A stretch of 64,000 nucleotides of DNA, taken from contig NC_026655.2 of the NCBI RefSeq assembly GCF_000004075.3, positions 558,001-622,000 of the forward strand. Direction: 5' to 3'. Shown here one piece after another: positions 36,485-48,221 of this stretch. Position 1 is the stretch's first letter. Each line of letters starts with the position of its first letter. The translations under genes were made by a program, and so were the position numbers. A model generated the notes under the pieces. It did no database searches, had not been told where the DNA came from, and saw only the letters and a program-made list of their open reading frames with translations. The DNA comes from Cucumis sativus (Eukaryota; Streptophyta; Magnoliopsida; Cucurbitales; Cucurbitaceae).

Positions 36485-37504
36485 GGGAAATTAACAAAAA
36501 TAGGATAATTTTTAAGGGTTTAAAGAGTTTTAGGATGGATTTTAAAAAAGATGACATTTAGGACAAATTAACTAGGAAAAGTCTATATTACCCTTTAGTT
36601 ATAAAAAAAACCTAAAAAACAATTTATGGAATTCCTTCTCCTTCTTCCTCCATTTTCTCACTTCCAAAAAGAATATTTCATTTTTCTATCTCTCTCTATC
36701 CGTATTCCATTTTTCCTCATTTTCACAAAACCTTTGATTTCCTTTTTCTTCCTTTCTCATTTTTCATTCACAAAACTACAAAAACAATGGTAGTTCCGGT
36801 GATTTCATTGTGGAACATGACTTGGTACTCGTGATCTTGCTGCGAAAATTGGATTCCGACGAGGAGGGGTAACAATTTGATTTTGAAAATAATAGTAAAA
36901 GTTTTGAAATGTGCAAGATAGGTGCGAGATGTGTACGAGATAGGTGCGAGATGTGTACGAGATAGGTGCGAGATGTGTACGAGATAGGTACGAGATGTGT
37001 ACGAGATAGGTACGAGATGTGTACGAGATACGTGCCTTCAACCATTCAATGAAAATGCACAACAACAAAAGCAATCCGATCAAAACAATCCCTAAACAGA
37101 AAGTGCGTGGTTATAAAAAAAAAGACTGAGAAAGGAGAATCTTGCATGCCGCATCTTCGATGGAGAATCTTGCACGACGCGTACAAACTGACCACCAATG
37201 GATGCCTGAACGGTTGACAACGGTAAATGAGATGCGACAGCAACTGAGAAAGGAGAAGAGTTGAAGTCGGGCTGCCCTTTGTCTTAGTAGAAGAGAAAGT
37301 GAGGGAGAAGGAGAAAGCCGCAAGAAGAGAACGTGAGGGAGAAGGAAAAGGAGAAAATGACACAAAGTTAATTTTTAGGGTTTTTTAAATTAAAGGGTAA
37401 TATAGACTTTTCACAGCTCATTTGTCCTAAAAGTCTTCTTTTTTAAAATCCCATCTCAAAACTCTCACTACCCATCGAAATAATCTCATTTTTGGCAATT
37501 TCCC
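36485..37504. mobile_element. Non-autonomous Mutator-like element (MULE)
   Basis: Long terminal inverted repeats of about 130 bp: the left arm starts GGGAAATT at 36485. The right arm, ending AATTTCCC at 37504, matches it in reverse complement, including AAAAGTCTATATTACCCTTT. The element is flanked by an identical 9-bp direct repeat ACTAAAGAA at 36476-36484 and 37505-37513, the size Mutator transposases make. The total is 1,020 bp. No transposase is encoded. The 750-bp interior holds a 22-bp minisatellite and purine-rich sequence that could be captured host DNA. Confidence 0.9.
36921..37030. repeat. 22-bp minisatellite, five copies
   Basis: The unit GGTGCGAGATGTGTACGAGA plus TA starts at 36921, 36943, 36965, 36987 and 37009. 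The last two copies share a G-to-A change at the fourth base, so the array grew by local duplication. It lies wholly inside the Mutator-like element. Confidence 0.9.
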
Positions 37505-38357
37505 ACTAAAGAAAGTATAAGGAATTAAGAAAGAGTGATTTAGTAAATGTAACCAAACTTCCAAATATTTACAACCCGTATAACAAAAAAGGAAAACTCG
37601 CGCGTGATCGTTTTTTTTTATATATATAAATTTTATATACGCCCTTGTGATTTATATCTTTTTTGCTATTTATTAATCTCGGACTATCTCGATGCAATTA
37701 AGACTTGAGATCGAATAACTAAAGGAAGAAGTCTTTCATCTCGAGATATTTCGAGACAATGTATGCTCGAGATCGAATATAAAATAAAGACATAATTATT
37801 TCATCTGGGTCATATCGGCGCCACTAAGACCTAAGATATAATAAGTAAATGAAAAATTCTTTCATCTCGAGACATGGTATGCTCGAGATCATATATCAAA
37901 ATGTACACGATTGTGGGCTTGTGTAAGTTCTTTTTGCTTTCAAAATTATATTTTACGAGTTTGTTATATATTTTAATAAAGTCCATGAAAAAACTGAATG
38001 CCTTAAGAATGAAAGAAATTATTAAATTAAAAACCCTAAACTTTACAAAATTTAGAGAGAGCATATTTCCGTTAACGCTGGTAAGAGACGGCGTTAAGAA
38101 TGAAAGAAATAGTCAATAAAAAGTAAAGAAATCGGGAAATTTATCATTACCCGCTGTGACGGTTGTAACTTATAACGAACTTCGATGACGTGGATAAAAA
38201 CAAGACGGTCCGTGACGGAACCCTTCCCGTTGTTTCTCCGATAACACTCTAATATCTCACTCTTTCACCTTCAAACTCTCAAATCTCCACTCTCTTCTTC
38301 TTCTTCGTCTTCCTCTTTGTTATTCCGATCCATTTTTTTGCTCTCCAATTATTCACC

Positions 38358-41300
38358 ATGGCCATGGATCCCAATCCCAAAAGCTTCCCCATCCTTTCCT
38401 ACGTCATGGCTAGAATCCCCTCTCTCAGCCCTCGACCGCCGCCCACCGAATTCGACATCGAACAGCCTGCATCTCCCTCTTCCGGCCACGGTCGTTTCGA
38501 TCCTTCCTCATCCTCCTCCCGAATCGTCCATGAAATGCCCCATCTTTCCGACCCTAAGGTTTTGGCTTCTATGACCACCGCTATATCTGATGTTGCTCAG
38601 ACCCGATCCGTGCTCAAAACCCTTGGGGAGAGACCTGACCATGAGGCTGTAGATACTGCCAAGGCTAGGCTTGTTGATATTGAAGTTAATTTATCTGCCA
38701 AGCTTCAGGAAATCGTGCTTTCTTCTAGGCCGGCGGATGTTGAGTTGCTTGAGTGGAGGGCGCATCTTGCTGAGAAAGAGAACGAGTGTCGTCAGGCGGC
38801 GGATAAAGAGAAGCAGGTGTATAAAGCTATTGTGCAATTGGATGAGATGCATGAGGCTTATGAGAGGATGTTGAAGGAAGCGGAGGAGAGGTTGGTGAAG
38901 ATTTATGAGTCGGCTGAGAGAGGACTGCCGGAGGAAGAACAGTTGGATCCAGTAAGCGAAGAGGTCAATGAAGAGGTTGCGAAGATTCTTCAGGATGCGA
39001 ATGAGAAGGAAATGGATCGAATTTCTCTCACTGGCCGGCGCTTGCGGTTCTTACCTGAAGAATTCGGACACATTCGTGGATTGGTTGTGCTCGATATCTC
39101 CAGCAATCAACTACAGGTTCGCTTACGCTTAAATTCAATGCCTTCGTATACTAGCAACCGTTTAGGAATTTCTAGTACTTTGAAATGAATTATTTCTTTA
39201 CGAAATCAATTAGGATAGAAGGGTTTATTAGTTTCACATAAATACAAGGGATTTTTTTAGCTTTTGTGGGATTAGAATCTTTGTTAGAGACGCACGATAT
39301 GACTCATGATTATTACTCTCGGAGAAGTCTTAGATCATAATTCATGCCTATGTTTTATCACTTGCCTTCGACTTATGTGCGTTATGTTTCAGTTCTGGTT
39401 CTTAGCCCCTGAGTTTGTTTGCATTTATATTTTATATTAATAATGCCCCTAAGGTTCATGTATGGATCAATTTTTAGACGTCTGCTTAGCATTCCAATAG
39501 ATTGTGGCCCAACCTTTGAGGACATCATTCTATGGGATATGGATTACATACATGGATGGGGACTATTCTATCCAACTTTTCGGTTGGTTTTCAATTTCTT
39601 TTACCATCATTTAAAGGATGGCGACCATTTAGTTCTTAGTGGTGTTGTAAGAAGGGCCCTATTTTGAAAATTTACATTGGAATGTCAAGGATCAAGAGTT
39701 TTCTTCCATTTTTCATAAGTCTTTTAATTATAGAGCGTTTAGAGTGACTGGATAGTGCAGGAAGCTGCACAAGATTATAAGTGGTTTAAGGCAATATGGG
39801 ACAATGGTATGTAAGAAGGTGGGTATTTGGTAGAAAGATTATGCTCAAGAAAAGAAGTCTACTGGAGATTTTTAACATCTTTCTTTGACGGAAGATGCTG
39901 ATATAATCCTGGAAATGGGGGAGAAATTCCAACACTGTATCATGAAAAATTGAAATAAAAGATAGATGCAGATGTCAGGAGGTTGCACTGAAATGTGGTT
40001 AATTCTTATTTGAATTATTTAAGTCCTGTTTGATATTAAAAAACAGTGCCTCAGTTTTATGAATTTGCTCATATTTAATGCTCTGTTTTTGTGTAAATGT
40101 AACAGTCTTTTTAAAACTTTCAATGTTTCTTCTTTTATTACAAATTGGTGAGATTTCTTGTAATTCCCTTCTTGGGGTTCAAGAGTGTTTTATATTTCTT
40201 CACTTCATTCATGACACTTCCTGGGTTTCCTCCTCACAAACCACATCTAAAATTTGTGGTTAAGCTATTTTTGCTTTAGTTTATCACTCTTCCCAACTGC
40301 CTTTGTCATGGGTAGCCTTTGCCTTTTCACACTTATATGAATATTGACCTTGGATGTGAGTTTGCTTAGTTGAAAAATTCAAGATGAACAAATATTTATC
40401 TGTATGATTTGTTTCTTTTAATCACATTTACTACAACTTCAGATTATCCCCGATTCAATATCTGGATTAGAAAATCTTGAGGAGCTGAATGCCTCATCCA
40501 ATCTCCTGGAGTCACTGCCCGACTCAATTGGCTTATTACAAAAGCTGAAACTCCTGAATGTCTCTGCGAACAAGCTGCATGCCCTTCCTGACACAATATG
40601 CCATTGCAGGTACAAAATTTCATCAATTCAAGAAACATCATCTTTTTTAGCATTTCTCCACCATTTTCCAGTACCCGCATTTAGCATGATTTTCCTAAAA
40701 TATATTCAGCAATGTTTTATTATGCATCTGTATACATTACGAATTGTAAGACTTTCATTTTCGTGTCTTAAATGGCTAGGTCTCTAGTGGAGTTAGACGT
40801 GAGTTTCAACAGTCTAACGTACTTGCCAACAAATATTGGCCTTGAACTGGTGAATTTGGAGAAGCTTGCTGTCCAGTTAAACAAGTTACGCTCGCTTCCC
40901 TCTTCTGTTTGTGGTATGAGTTCTTTGCGTTACCTGGATGCTCATTTCAATGAGCTTCATGGCCTTCCTCAGGCAATTGGGAAACTGACGAAACTCGAGT
41001 ATCTCAACCTATCCAGTAATTTTACTGACCTTACTGAACTTCCACATACCTTTGGTGATTTAATCAGCCTTAGGGAACTTGACCTCAGCAACAACCAGAT
41101 TCACGCTCTACCTGACACATTTGGCCATCTCGAAAATTTAAAGAAACTAAACGTGGAGCAAAATCCTCTTACAGTTCCACCAATGGAAGTGGTAAGCAAA
41201 GGACCAGATGCTGTGAGGACATTCATGTCCAAGAGATGGCTTGAAATTCTGCAGGAGGAAGATAGAAAAAGAACTCTAGAAATGGACGAACAGACGCAAA

Positions 41301-41425
41301 CTGGATGGCTGACACGAAGCACTTCTTGGTTGAAGACTTACGTTTCTGGCGTTTCCGAGACCGTGTCTGGTATCGTTGGATCTCCCAAATCTCCAAGAGA
41401 CCCGTATCTTGATCAACAGCTATAA
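38358..41425 (+). CDS. Plant intracellular Ras-group-related LRR protein (PIRL)
   Basis: PIRLs are plant-specific cytosolic relatives of animal Ras-binding LRR proteins; some are needed for male gametophyte development. Three exons, 38358-39116, 40443-40609 and 40780-41425, join in frame to 523 aa. Residues 1 to about 75 are Pro/Ser-rich. Residues about 75-215 are charged and probably coiled coil ([40 protein letters not shown]). From about residue 222 come roughly ten LRRs of the L..LP..I..L..L..L..S.N type ([49 protein letters not shown]). After the LRRs comes the family block [16 protein letters not shown] and a Ser-rich tail ending DPYLDQQL. It most resembles PIRL1, PIRL3 and PIRL9; the number is not assigned. 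Intron 1 is 1.3 kb and holds nothing coding. Confidence 0.93.
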
Positions 41426-42863
41426 ATTTGATGGAGAGCTCTTTCACCACCAATTTTTGCACTCCTTCCTCCGCTGATTTTGGGTCTCCTCAGCCTCAGT
41501 CAGGTTCATTAGATTCTTTATATATATAGTGTCTTGAGAACTCATAACAAATCACAACAATTACAAGCAAATTTTCTTTGGAGTTTTTAAAGGTTGATGA
41601 GTTTGGTACAATGCGTTTTTGCATTGTTTGTATTGTACATTTCTCCTTACTACAATTCACTCTAATAACCATATTATTTTCCCTATCCAGTTTGAGATCA
41701 TCTGGATAAACAATTTCATTCAGCAGATAAGTGATTGTGATAGTTTTCAAACCAAATTACTTTCCTTTTCCCTTTTGATGACTGTATGGATTATTATACA
41801 AACAATACTTTCTTCTGCAGGTTCTCTTCTATCACATCAAGTACATATAAATTTACGTGTAAAGGACAAAGAAAAGTAGAGACAACATTTATTTATTTTG
41901 ATTATATTCTTCTGATAGTTACATATATATATATATTCTAGTTGAGGTAGTCAAGTCCTAACAAAAATGGACTTTTGAGCAATATAAACAAGAAATCTCT
42001 TTTATGAATAAACTACAGGGCGTGGGTGGATATTACCCCACATGCTATATTATATGTGTGTGTGTGTGCGTGTCAGATTTTTTTTCTTTTTTTTTTTTGA
42101 AACAGGTGCCAACCCAACTTTCAACCCTTTCCAAGGTGGTGATGGGAGAACGCTATAAAAAAAAAAATATATTTTTTCGTATCAAATAGAACTTCCGTTG
42201 GAAATCAAAGTTGCAATCACATAAGCAGATTTATTATCTTTCAAAAGTAATGGTATTAATATCCTAACAAACAAAAACCAATATCTTCCAATAAGAATCC
42301 GAAATGACCCCATTAGCACTATGATCGAAAATCAATAGTTGAAATGAAGTGTATGAAAGAACATGGAGAAAAATGAAGCGTATGAAATCAAGATTATTAA
42401 CGATGTGAGAAAAGGGTAAAGTGTTAATAATAACAATGGAAAACTTTGTCTATCGGTTTGATTGAAAAGTGTTTCAAAATTGAACTGCCACCGAAAGAAC
42501 ACACAATGACTGCTTTTCTCTGCTGCGTTGTCTCTGTCAGCTGCATGCAATTTTCTCACCTTAAAACTATGATTCAACTGTTCATTTCCCAACTAAGTGC
42601 CCTTTCATTTAACTTTAACAATAACGTATCATTATCAAATACATGAAAGTACTTTCCCCAAATCTTCTTTCTTAACTAAAAATGCCCCGTCTAATGTGTT
42701 TATTGCATTTACTTCTCGGAATTAAACTAATCCTTTTGAGTGTTTCACGTGCTCCCATTTTTGTATTAAATCAAATCTTCCAATTCCCTTTTATGGGCTT
42801 CCATTAAAGAGGCAGTGCAGTGCCTTGGAGTTGGAGACAACACTGTCATTGCTGTGAAAGATA
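41426..42863. other. PIRL 3' region and promoter side of MATE copy 1
   Basis: No gene. The tandem duplication begins at about 42,335: from there the sequence parallels 49.37-49.83 kb, so this stretch carries the duplicated MATE promoter. A short TG run lies near 42054-42066. Confidence 0.6.
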
Positions 42864-45800
42864 ATGGATGAAAATGGGGGAAGAAAATTAGATGATCTTG
42901 AAAGTTATTTGGTTTCAGAGTCGTTGAAGATGAGATTGAATGGAGATCAGAAATGGGAGGAAGTGATTAGAGAGATAAAGAAGCAGATGGGGTTGGCTGG
43001 TCCTCTGGTTTTGGTGAGTTTTCTGCAGTATAGTTTGCAGCTGATATCTATTATGTTCATTGGCCATCTTGGAGAACTTCAACTCTCTGGTGCTTCAATG
43101 GCTCTCTCTTTTGCTGGAGTCACTGGCTTTAGTCTCTTGGTATATATACATTTTCTTTTCCCCTTTCTTTGATCTTCTCTGCTTCTTCTTTTCCCCCATT
43201 GTTTTCTTTTGAAACTCCTCATTTTTGGTTTCAACCACTGCATTTTTCGGTTGTGAAATAGACGATTGAAGATAAACGGAGAACATAAACGATAGAGAAT
43301 CGTCACAGAGATTTACTTGCTTCACTAGACGTGTGTTAGTACTGTTTATTATTAGAGAGAAAATATCTGATTACAGATTCAAAGAGGCGCCCCTCAGTTT
43401 AGAGAGTTGATATGAAGCTCTCCTCTAAACCATGTGTTTAGTTATTCAGAGTGTCTGATATATAAAATTTAAGGCATTCCCAACATTTTCAAAATGTTTC
43501 TTACTTTGTTTCATCTAACTTCATTGATCCTTAAAAAATGTTTCAATATGGCATTTGACACTTCAAACAATCTAAAGATGGAATCTTGTTGCTATATTAT
43601 CTCTCTAACCTTACTTGTCACTCAATAATACGATGTTTTCTCTCTGGTGTAGCCAAGACACTATCAGTCAACCACATAAATTTGAATATCGTTTTTCTAT
43701 TGTTTACGCTTTCTGTTTATCTTCGACAGTCGATTTCTTAACAGTTTTCTTTTGAAACTCCTCCATTTTTGTTTCAATCCAAACTTTTTGCCACTGAAGT
43801 TTTCACAATATCTATGGTTTTGTTTCATTGACTTTTAAACTTCATTGATCTTTAAAATAATGCTTCAATAAATGCAAGATGATCAAACTTTTGGAATTAT
43901 TTCATTTACAATATGAGCAATGATTAGATAATGATCAACATTATCACAAACATTATTTGAAAGATTGAAGTGTTTGTTTGTTTGTGCAGTTGGGAATGGG
44001 CAGTGCATTAGAAACATTATGTGGACAATCGTATGGAGGGAAACAATATGAAATGCTTGGGATTCATATGCAAAGAGCTATGGTTGTTCTGTCACTTATC
44101 TGTATTCCCATAGCTGTTTTATGGGCTTCCATTGAACAAATCTTGACCTTTCTTAAACAAGATCCTCTAATCTCAGAACAAGCTGGGATTTATGGAAATG
44201 GCTAATTCCTAGCATTATCCCTTATGGTCTTCTTCAATGCCAACTTAGATTTTTACAAACCCAACATTTAACTTCTCCATTGTTGATTTCCACTGCTGCT
44301 TCAAGTTTCATTCATCTTTTGGTTTGTTGGGTTTTGGTTTTTGAATTTGGGTTGGGGATTAAAGGAGCTGCTTTCTCTACTGCCATTACTTATTGGGTTA
44401 ATGTCATCATTTTGGGTTTGTATATTAAGTTTTCTCCTCATTGTCAAAAGACTTGGACTGGATTTTCCATTCATGGGATCAACAATTTGCTTACCTTCTT
44501 GGCTTTGGCTGTTCCTTCTTCTCTCATGGTTTGGTGAGTTAACTCAACTTGACTCAGTCTTTTCTTCGGAAGTTAGTTTGAAATGACTTTTAAACGTAAA
44601 AGAAGATATATTTACTTTTGTTAGCACTTACGAAATGCTTTAACCTGCCGTTTGAAGTGAGTTGAGTTCTGAAGTCTGAAGTTAATCGGTTGAAGTTAGG
44701 AAATCTATGTTTGATGAGTAGAAGTTTCTTGATTAATGTGCAAAAGAAGAAGAGTTTCTCAATGGGCCAAACAACCCACTTTAGTTACTTTTTAAACTTT
44801 AGGTCGCTTCTATTGAATTTCTAAACGAGTGATATAATATCAAGAGCAATGTTTTGAAGCATCGTATTCTAATCACATACAAAAAAGTTCAAAAATATTT
44901 TAAAGAAGTAGAAGAGTTTGTCACTTGACAAATTATGATTTAACAATTGCGTGAAGATATGATGTATCTAATACCATTTTAATACATGGTTGGTAGCTTG
45001 GAGTTCTGGTCGTACGAGTTTTTAGTTCTCATGTCAGGGCTTCTTCCCAATCCTGAGTTGGAAACGTCGATGCTATCAATCAGGTTTGGATTTCTTCCCC
45101 TTTCTAAACTATGAAGCTTAGTACCTATAACTCCTGAGGCAAAGCATTTTGGGTGCAGTCTGAGCACAAGTTCATTGGTTTTCAGAATCGCGTATGGTTT
45201 CGGGAGTGTTGTCAGGTAAAGTTTGTTTCAATTTATTCCTAAATTTCAAGATCTACACTTTTAGCTTCGTTTTTCAAAACAATAATGTTAGTATATACAC
45301 ACACATATACTAACTTATAATTTTGTTATTTTGTTGTGAAAATGAAGCACAAGAGTATCAAATGAGTTAGGGGCAGGAAAGGCAATGGCAGCTAAGTTAG
45401 CAGTGAAAGTAGTGTTGGTTTTGGGGTTAGTAGAAGGAATTGCTTTAGGAGTTTTGCTAATTTCACTTAGAAACCAATGGGGTTTTGTCTACACAAACGA
45501 ACCACAAGTTATTCAATATTTGAGTTCAATAATGCCAATCCTCGCCATTTCCAACTTCATGGACGCCATCCAAGGCGTCCTTTCAGGTACACATATATAT
45601 CCTTATCTTAAATCTTTTAATTAAGTTTTTCACTCGTATTTACTTGACTTTATTTAAAATAACAACAAGTTAGCTAAGTTCAACAGCATTTAAGTGTAAT
45701 AAATGCGTCGTATGGGTCGTCATGGTTTTAGGGACAGCAAGAGGATGTGGATGGCAGAAGATTGCAGCATGGGTGAATCTTGGAGCTTATTATTTAGTTG

Positions 45801-46218
45801 GGTTACCTTGTGCCATAACCTTCACTTTTATGCTTCATTTTGGAGGAAAGGTATCATTACTTATTAGTTCTAATCCATACTTTAAAGTCTGTTCCAAATA
45901 TGACTTGAAAAGCTGAAGTGAACATACTCACAGTATTGTTATTGTGGAAAATTACTGCAGGGATTATGGATGGGAATCACTTGTGGAAGCTGTCTACAAT
46001 CCATACTGCTTTTACTCATTGCTTTTACCACAAATTGGGAGGAGCAGGTGATTACTATTGATTTTGCATTCACATCTCTTCTATATATTATTATTCACAT
46101 TTGAAAAGAATTGAATTTGGGGCATCTACTTGTTATCTATCAGGCAACCAAAGCAAAGCAAAGAATGATGTATACTACTTCAAGTCTCCCTACAATCACA
46201 ACCCCCCTTTTACAATAA
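42864..46218 (+). pseudogene. MATE/DTX efflux transporter, copy 1, frameshifted
   Basis: Eight exons parallel those of copy 2: 42864-43139, 43990-44533, 44997-45083, 45159-45215, 45348-45586, 45732-45850, 45961-46047 and 46144-46218. Splice sites and all other frames are intact. Exon 2 is one base shorter than in copy 2: TTTATGGAAATGG near 44190-44200 against TTTATGGGAAATGG. The frame then closes at 44203-44205, giving about 163 aa instead of 495, which would cover only the first third of the 12-helix transporter. Everything downstream is still readable, so the change is recent, or it is an assembly error. If the missing G is a sequencing fault, this is a second functional proton-drug antiporter. 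Confidence 0.8.
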
Positions 46219-46280
46219 CTATACAAAATCAATACTAATATTGTAGTTGTAATTGTGGAGAAATCCCCCATTTAATTATA

Positions 46281-46314
<34 letters not shown>

Positions 46315-47834
46315 TTAAAAGAATTTTATGTTATAGATTTTGGTGTGTTGATTTTTTTTTTTTTAAGAATTAAATTGATGCATGAACCGAGGCTATATTA
46401 TGATCATTAATTAGTGATGTCACCAATTTCTAAGTAATACTAATATGACATTTTCTAAGCATAATCATAAGCTTTCTTGATTGATGCCATTATATATATA
46501 TATAGATGACAACAATGCAATTTTTTTTAAATATTTTAATTTTTGGCTTTAAATTCAAGTATTTAATTTAGTCTCAAAATTAACAAATTGGAATAAATAA
46601 ATAAATAAAATTGTGACCAAAAATGGTTTTAATTTTTTTATTTTAGTGTTTGGATGTATATTAACTAGTAGTATTACCTCACTAATTTCACAGTTGTAAA
46701 TTCCTTTTTCAAAGCTAATTGGAAAAGAACTTAATATGTAGTGATTAGAACATATTAAGACATGTAGTCTCAATTGGAAATTTTCTTCTAATTGTGATTA
46801 GAGAGGAATTTATGTTATATTTTGAAGTTAGTTTTCAATCAATTGTAAGTTTGGTTTGTATTTTCTAGTGTTTCTATATAAATATTGGATAATTAATGTT
46901 GGTAATTTTTAGAGAGCAAAAGTACAAATTTCAATTTTAATGAAAATTTAGGGAGAGCTGTTGAAAATCAAATCAAACTAAAATCGAATGTATGTCGTTC
47001 GATTTAGTTTGTGTTAAATTGGAACTACTTCTTATACGGTTTGGTTCGGTTTAAGATATTAAAAAATCGAATCAAACCACTCTATTTTTCTTTAAAATAT
47101 ATATAAAAATAATTAAATATACAAGTAAAACTTAGTTAGGGTAGACGGTATTGAAAGTGGAAGTCGAACTACTCTCGAATTCGAGCGGCATAGGGATATG
47201 AAGACGACACCCTCTAACACGCAAACTCTTATTTTCATTCTAAAAGTTGAAAAATTGTGTTTCTAGTAATTATGTTGATTTAAAATTTTGTATGGTGGAA
47301 GCACTAAGCAGAATTTCGACCATGTTTGAAACTTTCATGTCTTGTACTTAATTATTGTACAAATTAATTTAATCTATTTTTATAACTTTATAGAACTTTT
47401 ATTTATGTATAATGTTCGCATAAACAGTTCAACGTCGATTCGATTTGACACAAATGAGCAGTTGGTTTCGATTTTACATGATATTTATTTTGTATTTTGT
47501 ATTTTTATACGATTTTTGCTTCAAACCGAATCGAACCCAACCGTCAACACTACTAAAAAACAAAATTAGAAATTGGAAAGATATTAATTTTACCCTTTAT
47601 TATGTTTTATTATAGGCCCCATGATGAGGAGGTTTCCATGTGCATGCACATGGCTGCCAATTCCATTCCAAACACCAATTCTTTAAATCAATATGAAATC
47701 AATGAATCAAAATTAAAGATTTAACCTCCAATTTCCTTATATATATATATATATAAACAATATATATAATTGGGAAAGTTTCTCAACACTCTGTACTCTG
47801 GTCACATTCTTCTCTAATCAACACTACAGCAATC
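46219..47834. other. Spacer between MATE copy 1 and the 128-aa gene
   Basis: Holds the MATE 3' region, a CT/TA microsatellite (46281-46314) and, near 46.95-47.56 kb, a stretch rich in GGTTCGGTTT-like words at both ends that has no counterpart in unit 2. The last 230 bp, from GAGGAGGTTTCCATGTGCAT on, are again shared with unit 2 and form the promoter of the small gene. Confidence 0.6.
46281..46314. repeat. CT/AT microsatellite
   Basis: Nine CT units run directly into about eight AT units. Confidence 0.85.
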
Positions 47835-48221
47835 ATGTTGACACCCACGATGGCGACGGCCACCTCCGCCATTTTTGTTCTGCTTTCAGGTTTGTGTTTT
47901 CTCGTTTTCAATTCCGATAATTTAATGGGGCGGTGGCTACCAATTCTGGGGTTGTTGGCGGTGGCCGTAGTGGTATTGATGGCGGCCAGAGCCACGATGG
48001 TGGCGTGGATTACGGTGTTGGTGCTATTGGCGTTCGCCGGGAACCGACGGCGAGTTCTGGTCAAAGATGGGAGAAAGATCACCGCCGATGTAGCCATGTA
48101 CTTGGCCTCCGTAATCGTTAAAGAAAGAGGTCTTCTTGCTGTTGCTTTCGCCGCCCTCTTCAGCTTCCTCGCCGTCCTTCGTTCCACGGAGATCGATCTT
48201 CTTTCTTCTTTCTCCGCTTAA
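47835..48221 (+). CDS. 128-aa multi-span membrane protein, copy 1, unknown function
   Basis: I do not recognise the family. The single-exon frame predicts about four hydrophobic segments: residues about 10-25 (SAIFVLLSGLCFLVF), 34-50 (LPILGLLAVAVVVLMAA), 54-68 (VAWITVLVLLAFAG) and 100-117 (LAVAFAALFSFLAVL). A basic loop RRRVLVKDGRK joins helices 3 and 4. It is GC-richer than its surroundings, and 125 of 128 residues match copy 2, which supports a real gene under constraint. A TATA-type run and the leader AATTGGGAAAGTTTCTCAAC are shared upstream. The antisense frame at 47783-48187 is a shadow. It lies 1.6 kb downstream of a MATE gene in both units. Confidence 0.8.
   Translation: MLTPTMATATSAIFVLLSGLCFLVFNSDNLMGRWLPILGLLAVAVVVLMAARATMVAWITVLVLLAFAGNRRRVLVKDGRKITADVAMYLASVIVKERGLLAVAFAALFSFLAVLRSTEIDLLSSFSA

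Larger units (their letters stand above)
33204..38357. other. Intergenic region, 5.1 kb
   Basis: AT-rich DNA. Two mobile elements are recognisable: a solo LTR-like element at 35.4 kb and a Mutator-like element at 36.5-37.5 kb. Near 37.73-37.89 kb the words CTTTCATCTCGAGA and ATGCTCGAGATC each occur twice, a local direct repeat. The final 150 bp, rich in CT, are the probable 5' leader of the PIRL gene. Confidence 0.6.

Noticed and set aside
36921-37030. CRISPR-like array
   Set aside because: The units are directly adjacent without unique spacers; it is a minisatellite, and the genome is a plant.
38358-38366. Second ATG of the PIRL gene (MAMD) as the start
   Set aside because: The first ATG sits in the better context (CACCATGG) and is two codons upstream; the choice does not change the protein meaningfully.
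47783-48187. Antisense 134-aa frame over the small membrane protein (also at 53540-53944)
   Set aside because: It is equally conserved between units but follows from near-identical DNA. Composition (Arg/Thr/Ala-rich, no hydrophobic pattern) is that of a reverse-strand shadow.
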